Source of the DNA: Favolaschia claudopus
Taxonomy: Eukaryota; Basidiomycota; Agaricomycetes; Agaricales; Mycenaceae
Length of the DNA stretch: 64,000 nucleotides
Assembly (NCBI GenBank): GCA_037176885.1
Contig: JAWWNJ010000197.1
Coordinates: forward strand, 281,854 to 345,853
Direction of reading: 5' to 3'
Shown one piece after another: positions 45,076 to 56,519 of this stretch. The position numbers and the translations under genes were made by a program. The notes under the pieces are model-generated. The model saw only the letters and a program-made list of their open reading frames with translations, was not told the origin of the DNA and ran no database searches. Numbering within the stretch: the first letter of the stretch is position 1; every line of letters starts with the position of its first letter.

Positions 45076-47255
45076 ATGAAGTACCTGCTCGCTTTCGTCG
45101 CTCTCGCCTCTCTCGTCGCCGCCGCCCCCGCCGACAGTGAACAGGCGCCATTCGGTGTTGACTACAAACATCCTGGCTTTGATTGGGACCTCGCGTCCCA
45201 ACGCCTCGTTCAACTTCAAGACCAGCCCCCTGTTTGGATGTCAGAACTTGAGAAGGTTGCTCAATCTCCCTCCTTTTCCGTTGTCCGCCTACCCCAGCTC
45301 TCTAGATCCAAGCGAAAGCACGAGGCATCAAGTTCTTTGACATGTGCTTCATTTAGCTGCTAGTTGAGGTCCTGCATTCAACTCATCGTCTGTGAAATAG
45401 AACGGATACCCGAGAGCTAGGAACGCTGTCTCGGCAGCAGGTCAACGGTAGCTCCAATTTTTACGGGTCCAAAGCGTCCCGTTTACGCATGTTTTCTTCC
45501 AGCGTTCGAGTTCCCATCGCCAAACGCCACAGAGAAGGCGAGGAACTACATGCACTGGGAATTCATCTTGCTTATACGTGCCGGCGAATTCAGGTGAAGC
45601 GGATTCTCAAGAACCTTTCCAGCGACGGACCGAGGAAGAATCTTGAACACTTCAGTAGTTTCAGGACTAGACGTGCGTTGAAGTTTACCGACCTAATTGC
45701 ACCCCAGCTTACCTTCGGCATCCAGATTATCGGAGTGACGTAAATACAACTGCTCGTCGCAATGTGTTTTGGTATGAATTCATATCTAGACCGGCAAGCA
45801 AAGTCAAGCTTGGTTGAAGAAGAGGATAGCCGAGGTCAGATCGTTCCCGTGTGCGCCCTCAAGTTACTCTGACCTTGCCCTTTTTTTTGACGCAGATAAC
45901 ATCTGAATGGGGTTCGGCATCTCTTCAAGACCGTATCTCTATCTCGGAATTTACCCACAGTTGGGGCCAGAATTCCATAGTGCTGCTTTATTCTCTTTTG
46001 CACAAAAACAGAGTATTGAGACCAATCTAGATTACCAGGATCAATGGGTCGTCTATCACAGACGATGGCGTCATCATAATTGGGGCTCACCAGGACAGCA
46101 CGTAAATCTCACCCCTTCACAAAGATGTGCGGAAATCCCTGCATGATCGTACTCACAATTCTCATAGGAACATGTGGCCTTTCCTCCCAGCTCCAGGAGC
46201 GGATGGTATGTCAGACCCCCTTTGCTTGTATCCGGCGCTCACTTTACGCCTGAAGACGATGGTTCTGGCAGTGTGACAATTTTGGAAAGCTACCGAGCGC
46301 TTTTGGCCGCCGACTTCCACCCCGAACGCTCCATTGGTCTGTCTACCACATATCCCCCCATTTCCTGCATCGCTGATAACTATTCAGAATTCCACTGGTA
46401 TTCTGCCGAGGTATGTACTGTTGCTCCATTCAGGCACAATCAGTTTTCAACTTCGTTATTACAGGAAGGCGGCCTCCTTGGTTCTCAGGCCGTGGCGCAA
46501 GCTTATGAAGGACGTGTGAACGTACTTGCCATGAGTCAGGTGAGATTTTGAAAAGTGCGCCTCAAAACATCCTCACTGTAGTTTAGTTCGATATGACGGC
46601 GTGGGTCAAGGTACCGTAGCGTCGTTCTATAAATCTCACCAGCCATACTCACGTTGTGCAGCGTGGTACACGGGAAGAAGTTGGCATCATCACGGATTTC
46701 GTTGACTTGCCGTAGGTCCATATTTTTGTGCTCAACTTTACCGGCATAACCCTCCGAATTATCAGCCTCACCGAGTTCAACAAGAAGCTGGTTGATACCT
46801 ATCTTGATATTCCTTGGGTTGAGGTCAGTCGTGTCGCAATAAGCTCAACCACCTGATTTTCTGAGATCTTTGTTCCTCAGACCCAGTGCGGTTATGCATG
46901 CAGTGACCAGTGGGTGCAGCGTACATTGCCGATACGACCGCGCTTATTTTTCTTCCACAGTGCTTCATGGAGAAAGGCTGGATACCCAAGCTCCTTCACC
47001 ATCGGTGAGCATAATGCATTGTTGATTCACCCAGGCCCTAACTTTCGTCGCGCCGCTAGAGTCGACATTTGCCAATTCCAACAAGAACATACACTCTGGC
47101 AATGAGTAGGTTTCTCCCTAGCATCGAATGATCACAGATTGATTGCCTTGCTCAGCCGCATAGACATCTCCGACGAGTTCAGCTTCAGCCACATGCTGGA
47201 ATTTTCCAAGCTTGCGGTCGCCTTTGCCGTCGAGCTCGGAGGTATCTCAAATTAG
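45076..47255 (+). CDS. Secreted M28-family (leucine-type) aminopeptidase
   Basis: The enzyme is a di-zinc aminopeptidase that removes N-terminal residues from peptides outside the cell. The signal peptide is [20 protein letters not shown] propeptide follows ([20 protein letters not shown] and [23 protein letters not shown]), then [15 protein letters not shown] and [20 protein letters not shown]. The catalytic core, spread over many exons, carries the zinc ligands in [10 protein letters not shown] (His, Asp), [15 protein letters not shown] (Asp), [17 protein letters not shown] (Glu-Glu), FDMTAW-containing segment and [17 protein letters not shown] (His). [20 protein letters not shown] and CGYACSDHAS (disulfide) lie between. 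It ends [17 protein letters not shown] at 47253-47255. At least ten introns are present. Confidence 0.9.
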
Positions 47256-47446
47256 ATGTAGTGTAATCTCGGACATCCGTAATTCCTGTTGTGTGTAATT
47301 TCAGTAGCTCGACAGCATCTTTGCACTCCCAGAAAGGAAAGTCAAGTTCGACTGCCATCGGATCGGTAAGCCGAATGCGATCAACCGAACTCTGCGACAA
47401 CCTTCGTCTTTGCCTGTCTTTGCCTGGTCTTGCCGTTCTGTTCAGC

Positions 47447-49778
47447 ATGCGAGAGGACGCCCAGCCCAACGACCTCCGTGGTCGCAGTGTATCCAACACC
47501 CCCTCCATTCGCCCAACAGGATTCATACAGAAATCCCACCACTCGTCGTCCTCTTCGCTCAAGCGACCTTTTGATCGTTCTTACTATGGCTCCCCATCAA
47601 AGCGACGGAAACTCGACCACCCGAAAACGCGCCCCAGTGCTTGGAAACCTTTGGCTCGTAAGCTCGCTGTGTGTGAGCTTCCGGAGGGTTGTCGCAAAGG
47701 GGCCCCCAACTCCCATCGAAAGCGAGAAGAATTCATCGCCCATGAGACCGAACGTCTCCAAAAGTCGGGTCTTGGAGTGAACATACTCAGTTGTTATGTC
47801 AGAGACGATTCTCTGCGGCTAGAATACACACAAGAGGACATACTCAATTGTTCTCTTGCGCCGAGCTCGCCTGCCAAAGGTGTGCAGCATAAACAGCGCG
47901 TTCAACACAAAGTATATCATTTCCAGCAATTTTGTGTATCTGTCGTTCAAATCTATCTCTTATCTGTTCAGGCTGGACCGCTTTTACCAATACCACTGCG
48001 TTCGGAGAGCCCCATTCTTCTCATCACTGTCCCCGTACCCCTTCGTTCTTTCGAATCTGGAACTCTTTCTTTCTCAGTAGCATCTCCAATTAATAATGCT
48101 GCTGAAGATGAATCGGTTGTGTCTCAGTCTACATCGTCTGTTGATGCTGACCACTCAATGTCTGTCGCCGAACTCATGTTCGGCATGCATGGTCTAGCGA
48201 CGTCTTCGTCGGACGCAGGGGCTGCTGCGGCCACTGTTTTCCCAATGGCTCGCAGTACCGCATCGAAATCGTCCTCTCCGGCCGTCGATCCGGTAAATTC
48301 GCAGTCTCGAACGAACGTTGTCACTGCCACGCAGTCGCTACTTGCGCTTCAAACCACTATGCACACGGTCGAGAATCCCCATCTTGCATCCCGATCGTCA
48401 TCACCTGTGGAAGTTCGATCTCGGTCACATTCCCCTCATACCGATCCCTTCCCTTCGACTCTCTCAGTTCCTTTGCCTTCTATCTATCGTCGCACTTGTG
48501 CTCTTGACGGCGAAGAAATTCAGATCCCGTTTCGAATACTCCAAGACAAACTCCGGAGATTCCTTCTTGGTACTGGTTCTTCCCCGTCCTTCGTGACTAC
48601 CATGTACGGAGCTCTGGACGGTGTCGATGTAACCTCCCGCAAGTTCGTGCCTACCAGACTTCCTCTGCTTTTGACCGACCATCACAAGGCACTGGCCGAT
48701 TGCTCAGGAATTCAATCCTACCAAAGGAGCGGTCGATGATGCGTGCATCGTGTCCCATGGAAATCGTTCAGTTGTTATACTTGGTCATAATCGCGAGAAT
48801 CAGCAGCTGTCTATGATTAATGGCAGCCATCCCCAGCTCGTAAGTTTAGTTTGCTCGAACCAGCCTGCGGTCTCAACGCAATCAGGCAACTTCTGCAGTT
48901 CATTTGCAACGTCCCTCAGTCGCAGGCAAGAAAAGTGGGACCAGCGCTGTTGCTTCCCTGATGCAGCCGCTGATGTTCGCAAGCGGAGGATACGACCACG
49001 CTGTTCATATCTGGACCATCAATCAGGACTTTTCCTCTGCCACCCCAGAGTTAACAGCTATCAAACACAACTCTCAAGTTCAGTCGTTACTTGCTATCAT
49101 GGATACCAGTCACAAACTCGTCTCCGCCGGAGCTGACTGCAAGTACTGCCTTTCTGTGTCGTGTCAGCCAGGACGTTTATTGATCTCTGCTCTTTACAGC
49201 GTCCACTTCTGGGATCTTTCGTCTGAACGAGTGGTCAACACACTCAAGACATCAAATTCAGCCTTTCACCTACATCCTACTACGTCTCCTTTCTGCACGT
49301 TGCTGGAGGTAGACAACCTAATTGTTTTTATTTGGTCGCCTCATCACTTTCAATAGGTTTCTAACCGTGAGCAGCAGTTTGAAGTGCGAGACCATCGCCT
49401 AGTGCCTACGCTTCCAGTTCAGAGATTCGGCTACTTGACGGTACAGACTCATGGAAGATTTATGAAAGGCATGTCAAGTCCGCTAGTGAATAGCTCGGTC
49501 TTCATTGAGCTGTTGGCAGGCTCCTTTTTCTCGAACTGCTTCGCCTCTGGGGATAGAGGCGGAAATGTTCGTATATGGGATTTGCGCAACGTCGAGAGAC
49601 CTTGTGCCGAGGTCAGCATTTGTGTATTCTGAGCAAGACTTCTTTGACATTAACGCCCTCAAAAATAGATCGAATGTTTCAACGGACTCAAGATTTCCCA
49701 TCTTGTGTCCCAGTCGTCCAACCTTCTTGCGTGTGCAGAGAATAATCAAATTCGATGGATCAAGCACGACGAATGTTA
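47447..49778 (+). CDS. WD40-repeat protein with a disordered basic N-terminus, unknown function
   Basis: I do not recognise the family. The start MREDAQPNDLRGRSVSNTPS leads into a Ser/Arg-rich segment with a probable nuclear signal (SPSKRRKL). A Ser-rich region follows. After about 48590 come TMYGALDGVDVTSRKFVPTR and ACIVSHGNRSVVILGHNREN. WD40-type blades are clear at LMFASGGYDHAVHIWTINQD, KLVSAGADC, SVHFWDLSSERVVNTLKTSN, SFASGDRGGNVRIWDLRNVE and LACAENNQIRWIKHDEC, which ends at 49776-49778. Several introns break the repeats. A nuclear scaffolding or chromatin role would fit, but this is inference. The first ATG in the frame lies upstream of 47447; the start given is chosen for its fit to spacing. 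Confidence 0.7.
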
Positions 49779-50018
49779 GCATGGATGGGGTAGGATTGTG
49801 ATGGACACGGATAATCGACTGTAACACTCTCATAATAATGTTGTATCCTCGGCGGAGGAAATATATTTTTAGCCTCCATGATATCCTTCGGGTCGACCCG
49901 ATGCAACTCAAGATGACTATCCGATGCACGCTCGGATGCGTAGTCTACAGCCTTAACTTCGAGTCAAGCCTCGAGCTCCTGCATTTCTTCTTGTTCCGAC
50001 GTTCACCAACGATTCAAC

Positions 50019-51711
50019 ATGTCTCATCTGTTGTCCACGACTAAGAACATCCTCCATAGAAAGTCGAGTAAAGGAGCCGTGTCGGGCGTACCATCCAACC
50101 CTGTAACGTTGGCTATCGTTGGTTGTGGGCAGCGCGGAAGGGCCTATGCAAGATACGCACTCGTTTCCCCCGACTTCTGCAAGGTCGTCGCAATTGCAGA
50201 ACCGCGTCCGAAAACCCAGCGCCGCTTTGCAGACCAACACAAAGTCGATCAAACCCTTGTTTTCAACGACTGGAAGGAACTATTGCATGCTTCAGAGGAG
50301 ACAATAAACACCATTGGACGGCGGCTTGCCGATGCTGTGGTTATCGCAGTCCAGGACCATATGCACAAGGAGGTCGTTTTGGCCTTTGCGGCGCAAGGGT
50401 ACCACATTCTCTGCGAGAAACCAATGGCAACTTCCCTCGAGGATATTATAGAAATGGAGAATGCTGTGAATCGCGCTGGGATCATCTTTGGAATGGGTCA
50501 TGGTGAGACAGTCGTTGCTTGGAGCAGTATGAACTTGAGCTCTCCTCAGTTATGCGATATTCGCCCTACAGCCGAGAAATCACAGAGCATATTCGCTCTG
50601 GCAAGCTTGGAAAACTCGTCAATATCGTTCAGGTCGAACCCGTCGGATACTATCATTTTGCACATTCGTATGTCTCTTGTTTCCGATCGGGAACGAGTAA
50701 CCCAATCTCTTGAAAGCTACGTGCGCGGAAGCTGGGCAACTGAGAAAGATAGTTCATTTTCCCTAATGACCAAATGTTGTCAGTACGTTGAGCTCCTCGT
50801 TCGATAGCCCCACTTTCTAAATCTATACAGCGACGTCGACATAATCTGTTTCTGGATGTCACCATCGACACCTTCTCGTGTTTCTTCGTTTGGGTCGCTT
50901 CAACATTTTCGCAAGTCCTCTAAGCCTGCTGCCGCTGGCGCTGCTACTCGTTGTCTTGACTGTCCAATGGAAAAGGACTGTGCGTACAGCGCGAAGAAGA
51001 GTCGGTCGTCTTTCGACTCGATTCTTATGCTCTTTGATTTAATTTCTACAGTTTATCTGGACCCTGTCTCTCACGGTAACGCGGGATGGCCCATGTCAAC
51101 CATCGTTGACGGTGTACCGGACCTTGAGAACATCACACAGGCCCTGCGTACAGGACCGTATGGGCAATGCGTCTACGAATCGCCCAACGATGTTTGCGAT
51201 CATCAAGTTGTGAATTTTGAATTCTCCGACGGCACAACAGCTTCATTCACTATGGTCGCACATACGTCTCTGATCTGCGAACGTCAGATTCGTCTACATT
51301 TCACTCATGGTGAGATTGTGGGTGATATGCGGACGTTCACGATGCACGACTTTCGCACCGGTGCCCGCACGAAGAGTGTTCCGAGCGATGAAGGCGGTGG
51401 GCATGGTGGCGGCGATTTGGGACTTATACGCTCGTTCGTGGAAGCGGTAATTGATATCTTTAATCGTAGATGTATTCACTTCTCACTCGTATGTACAGGT
51501 ACGAACAGGACGGCAGGAAGCTCTGGGAACCAACATCGCTGAGGTGGTGAAGAGTCATCTAACTGTCTTTGCCGCTGAGACGAGCCGGCGCGAAGGACGT
51601 GTTGTTAATTGCGAAGAGTTTGAACGTGCTGCGAGGGACAAAGTGAACGCCGCACATTCCACACCTGCTGCTGAGGGCACGGTCAGGCTGAATGGAGCCG
51701 AGAAACATTGA
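50019..51711 (+). CDS. Gfo/Idh/MocA-family NAD(P)-dependent oxidoreductase
   Basis: These enzymes oxidise or reduce sugars, inositols and related substrates with NAD(P). The N-terminal Rossmann fold starts PVTLAIVGCGQRGRAYARYA with the G-x-G-x-x-G-like loop; AEPRPKTQRRFADQHKVD and ADAVVIAVQDHMHKEVVLAF follow. The EKP motif occurs in GYHILCEKPMATSLEDIIEM. Across introns come GHVMRYSPYSREITEHIRSG, VQVEPVGYYHFAHSYVRGSW, and DVDIICFWMS, then a Cys-rich segment ATRCLDCPMEKDCAYSAKK, an insertion that is less usual. The C-terminal domain continues NAGWPMSTIVDGVPDLENIT, CDHQVVNFEFSDGTTASFTM and ends GTVRLNGAEKH. The frame is clean. Substrate unknown. It is convergent with the CDT1-like gene. Confidence 0.9.
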
Positions 51712-51974
51712 ACATGTATCTTCGAGACGCCCGTCTGGTTCCTAAATTTCTCCATCTTGGGTTGCTCAGAAGTTGATCTGAGTTGACGGGAAACTCAGTC
51801 CAGGTATCCCATGTTTAAGCAGGTTTCGCGTCGTAAATTGAGCAATGTGTATATGTACATGACGAGCAAGATGTATATATGAAGCAAGGGCGCAGAGATG
51901 GCGAAGAAATGAAGCAGAAACGGAAAGAGACAAATTGAAGCATTGAAGCACTGAAAAGAAAAGAATGCACCAGA

Positions 51975-53773
51975 TCACTCCTGGAGCTCCAGCTCGCGGC
52001 GAATGATCTCTCTTACTTCACGCAGACCACCCGCCTCACGTTTGACCCTCCGGGGGCTGCGAGTAACAAGAGCTTCTGCACTGTCAGTGTTGGCATCTGT
52101 TGTTCCAACGGATGGAGCGGGCATTTCCAGCCATTCTTCTCCGCCGATAGCAAGCTGCTTCAGGAAGAAGGGACACAGCTTCGTAAGCATTCCGAGAGAA
52201 TCGACTGCTTCCGCCGAAGATATAGGCACGGGGGATGACTTGACGACCGCAGGTACCACCTCAGACATGGGAAGTGTGCGCCGTTTGCGGGGTGCGGGAG
52301 ACGAAGTGGATCCAGATGTCGGAGTTGAAAAGATCCTGGAGATAAATATGAATCAGTACTAGAAGACGGGTATTAAAATGGAACATACATCCAAACACTT
52401 TCTGCGACACCACCGAGACGACCTAGTAAGCACCGCTTCCGTAATTCGTCCTGTCCCATCTTGAGAAGCTGGTCGCGAGACAATTTGCCTCCTTTGACTT
52501 CGCTGCTGGCAGCCTTGGTCGGGGAGGCGGAGAGCGATCGTTGACGAAGGCGTTCATACAGAGCCTCACGCCGCGAAGACGAGGGTGTTTTGGGAACCGT
52601 TTCTGCAGCAGCTCCACGCTGGTGAGCTGGAGTGCAAGGTTGCGGAAGGACTTCGTTTGCCGCAGCCTCAGACGTTTTTGGTGTGCGAGGTACCAGATCA
52701 GAAGCAGAGTGTCGTGATGAAGGTGTCTGCGGTAGGACTACAGCTCGTTTGGTCGGCGAAGATCCTCCGCCAGAGGTGAGGGGAAAAGGTATGGCAGAAC
52801 GTTGAGTGGTTGCCTTGGGTTTCGATGGAGAGCGAGAAGGGGAGGATGGAGGGGCCGGAAGTTTGAAAGGAGAAACAGCAGATTTGGGAGACAGGGATGC
52901 AAGATTGCGGGTCAGAGCTGTCGTTTTATTGGCCACAATCAGACGAGGGAGGTCGGCCTGAGGGATAGAAGGAATTGAAGTAACGTTTGCATGCAGCTTT
53001 AAGATATAGAATGAGTATAAGAACAAGTGAAACATAGAAAAGCCCTACCTCAGCCCATTTGTTGAGTTTTGTGCGGAACGCGTTCCGACGAGTTTCACCG
53101 GCCGCTGTCCATCGAGCCACAGCGGCCATACCAGCCGGCATATCCTTGTCAATGTCCATCTCGACTTCGATTCCAATACCGTACGCAGGGATCCGCTTAC
53201 TGTCCGCTCTTGAATGATGAGTAGCAGGACTGACGATGATGCCCATTGCGCCCCGCGTCCAATCTTTGGGGACAGGCTTTTCCTCCAAGAATGGGTTATC
53301 GTCCTCAGCAGACGAAGAAGCATCGGAAGGTAGTGTATCTCCGTCCCATTCCCACATCCAACAAAGTCGACGCAAATCCTCCACTTGAAACTGAGTCGAT
53401 AAACCCGAGTAGTTCCCCAAGGACAGGTGATTGAGGACATTGCGGACAATTCCGGTGTCCGAAGTAGGTGAGACAGCGCAGGTAGCGAGCGCGTGAGAAA
53501 GGGCATGCTGCAGTCCTGTGTGGATGGTCTCCAGCCGCGATAGGTGAGAGGGCAATTCTGGGGTGCGAGACACTGCGGCTTCACGAGATGGAGTAGCACG
53601 GGAAGCAAAAGATCTAAACAAACAGTAGAGTCAGATGATGAATGCTTGTGAATGAGAAAGGTAGCGTACGCGGTTCTGAGCCTCTTGGGAGTCGTTGTTG
53701 TATCGTCGTCGCGTTCTGGAGGGCACCTTTTCTTCCTGGGGGAGACTTGTAGAGAGTTATAAAGATTGGACAT
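51975..53773 (-). CDS. CDT1-like DNA replication licensing factor
   Basis: CDT1 brings the MCM helicase to origins in G1. The start [20 protein letters not shown] leads to a basic SPRKKR and TPKRLR region. Then come [40 protein letters not shown] and [20 protein letters not shown], which fit the first winged-helix (geminin-binding-like) domain. [20 protein letters not shown] follows. A long Ser/Pro-rich linker with many TP/SP sites separates it from [20 protein letters not shown] and [26 protein letters not shown], which fits the C-terminal winged helix that binds MCM. The tail ends [11 protein letters not shown] at 51975. Divergence is high, so the name rests on architecture and should be checked by profile search. 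Confidence 0.7.
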
Positions 53774-53957
53774 GACGAAGAACGTGTAATTTGAAGGGTG
53801 GAACGCGTCGTGGGTGGAAGAAAGAGGGAGGGAGTGTGTCGCGGTGAGCAAGGGAGTCACGCCTGTCACAATGCACGTGAGTTGTGATTTACTGTGACTC
53901 TCGTTACGGGTGACAATCGCAAGCAAGAAATAACTCAACCATTAACACCATGACAAA

Positions 53958-54233
53958 ATGTCTGCCGTTGACGGTTGGTTGCATGTACAGTACCCCAAAC
54001 TGTGGTAATGCCTCTCGAAATAAGTCAAGCTCACGGCCTACTCAATCTATAGCTACGACTTTTGGCGTTGCGACCGTCAATATCTAGCTCTCGTCTTACG
54101 TCGACGCGCCGCCTTCTCCCGGAAACGCACCCCTGACGCCGCCCAAGGTCTCCGTCGTCTTCTTGCCCAGCGTCAAATTTCACTGCTTCCTCCATTCTGG
54201 CGCCAATCTGAACCTTCGTGCCTCGTTTTCTGA
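53958..54233 (+). CDS. Possible small basic protein, unknown function
   Basis: An ATG at 53958 starts MSAVDGWLHVQYPKL, and a GTAATG...TATAG intron of about 50 nt joins it in frame to YDFWRCDRQYLALVLRRRAA, FSRKRTPDAAQGLRRLLAQR and QISLLPPFWRQ, with a stop at 54231. The 75-residue product is basic and Arg-rich. I know no family for it. It sits between the CDT1-like gene, which starts at 53773 on the other strand, and the first CCCH gene, which starts at 54335. The intact splice signals and length support a gene, but chance cannot be excluded. Confidence 0.35.
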
Positions 54234-54334
54234 TGAGACGCGCCTCTTCCTGCTGTTGTGCTCGCCACGCGGTTTTGGGCAGGACAACAGCTTATAAGTT
54301 GCTACTGCCTGTCTGCTTCCTATTCAGCCTTACT

Positions 54335-56207
54335 ATGGACGCGGCTACTCCGAGTCCTTTGCAACTTTCCCAAGATTTTCAGCACCGATTGTCTGGCTGT
54401 ATACGTAGTTCTTCTGTCTCTCGCTAACAAACGTAACAGTGAATCTGGATTTGATCAGCTAAAGAGCAGGTTGTTCCTCCACCGGAGAGTGCATACGGAC
54501 TTACCCAAGAATGCAGATGATGTATTTAAATTCTTGGATCACGAGAAAGCATCCCAAGAAAAGCTTCGAGTGCTCGAAGACGACCTGAAGGTCTACAAAC
54601 TGGCCCTCTCCGCATTACAAATTGATTGCTCCAAAGCTCAAGATGAATGTACCCGTCTCCGCGAAACGCAAGATGAAGCGTTTGAGGAGAACCAGCGCCT
54701 GCGGGATTCAATGAAAGTGATTGCTCCGCTCATAGAACCCTCGAAATGGTTAACGAGCTCGAGTGCAGGCCCATCGCGTTATGACGCTGATAGACGGCGA
54801 CGGCGCAATCTTTTCCAAAGATTTAATTCGTCAAGGCCAGCAGGGTGGAGACCGCGCGGCGCGTAAACTCAGCGACTCGATTGGAGGCTTTCTTTCGTCC
54901 AATTATGGCCCACAATCATATCAGCTCTGGGTGTATCTGTTCTACAATAAACGGGGCCTGACTGAAACTTTCAACCGCGCCGGTCTCGCGCACCTGAATG
55001 ATTGGTTCGAAGATTTTGTGGTCGGATTCAATCAAGCTAATGAACGCTTCACTATGGTGGACGTGGGCATCATGAAAGAGGCTGCTGATGTCAAGATAAG
55101 AGGCTGGTCATCTTGTTGCATGGTGGATCCTCTCGATTGATTTGCATGAGTAGTACATCTCCAGGACGATATCCAACTCCCTCAAACTTTTAAAGTTATT
55201 TTCGGAGGTCTGTTCTGAATTCTAGATGTCTTTCAGATCTTTGGAAAATGACCCGCTGAACATAGGCTGTCATGATGGTGGATATGTCGGCAGTCTTCGC
55301 TCCCAAATCACAGCTGGGTTTCGTGACAAATTGATTCTACTCAAGGGCTACACACAAATGGCAAACGCGATTTCCGGACTGGATCTGCCTGTCATCGACT
55401 CGGGAGATCTCTTCATGCCCCAGAAGCTCTCGACTGTAAATCGACGGACGACTATTTCGCAGTCACCGAGTCAGATCGCAACTGACGCCGATACGATGCC
55501 GGATGACTCTTCGAAGGTGTCAAACCTAGAGTCGGACGAGTTGGATGGCGCAGGAGTCAGCTATTCTCAGGTTCTACAACGTGCCACAGCGGCGCCCAGC
55601 TCGCGTGAGAATCTCCGGGAGCGGAGCTCTTCGATTGAGACGAGTTGGAGTACCTCGTCAACTCCGCCGACTAGGCGCCCTAATCCTAACCTCGTTGAGT
55701 CACCAACGATTGCTTGTGCATGAGCTGTACTGATATGGTACGGTGGTCTAGCCCCTATCGAAGCGTGAGTTGGTAGTGCTCTATGGCTGTTGATCGTGCT
55801 GATCCACCAGATCCTAGATAAACAACCCCCATGTTCGCTGTTCTATCTCGCGAACTGCAAGCATGGAACGAAATGTAAGTATGCACACGACTATGATTTG
55901 ACTGAGGACCACCTGCAAGAGATGCGCGCCAATTCTCGCTTGGGACCATGCCCGCTGCTCAACCGAGGTGAGGGAGTCTTGAAGTTGGATACTGCGGCAT
56001 GGCAAACACATTTTTGACACAGGGGAGATTTGTTTGTGGGACGACTGTATTTACGGACACTCCTGCCCCCAGTCGACGAGATGTCCGTTCCACAGGCTTG
56101 GAATCTGTAAATTCAAGGGCGGTATGTGACGGTGATCTCCGTGATGACTCTCCACTGAAGGCGGCTTCGCAGCTGATATGCACAGGGACCCTGCAGCAGG
56201 AGCGTAG
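54335..56207 (+). CDS. Coiled-coil / NYN-like (DUF7923-type) / tandem CCCH zinc-finger protein, copy 1
   Basis: This fungal architecture suggests an RNA-binding nuclease-like protein. Exon 1 is MDAATPSPLQLSQDFQHR; then FDQLKSRLFLHRRVHTDLPK and a coiled coil (LRVLEDDLKVYKLALSALQI, QDECTRLRETQDEAFEENQR). An intron (54716-54768) precedes HRVMTLIDGDGAIFSKDLIR, the NYN-like acidic start, then YQLWVYLFYNKRGLTETFNR, FTMVDVGIMKEAADVKIR, IQLPQTFKVIFGGCHDGGYV and LRSQITAGFRDKLILLKGYT. A Ser-rich linker leads to the first finger, PPCSLFYLANCKHGTKCKYAH (C-x7-C-x5-C-x3-H), and a second Cys/His block EICLWDDCIYGHSC with GICKFKG. The stop is at 56205-56207. One intron, between KIR and LQDD, fits poorly and may hide a one-base error. 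A related gene follows directly. Confidence 0.78.
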
Positions 56208-56519
56208 AGATGATTCACGACGCGGAGTTAACGAGCAGGGAGTCCCGATTAGGTATTGAACATAAGTTGGCCGTAAATGATTGCAACCATCCGTTTCATT
56301 TTGTTGCTGCGAACAAAGCCGTCTTTGTGCTCGTAACGGCGCCGCGTGTGAGATTCGAAACCCAGGATAGTAATGACCATTCCATTTCCCGTCAGTTTCT
56401 ATCCGAGCTAAAAGAAGCCGAAGAAGCCAAATTGACTGGCTCATATTTCACTCATCCTTTAAAATGCCTTCCCTTGACTAAACCAGGCGCGTCCCTTCTC
56501 CACCACTTACTTTTTCTCA

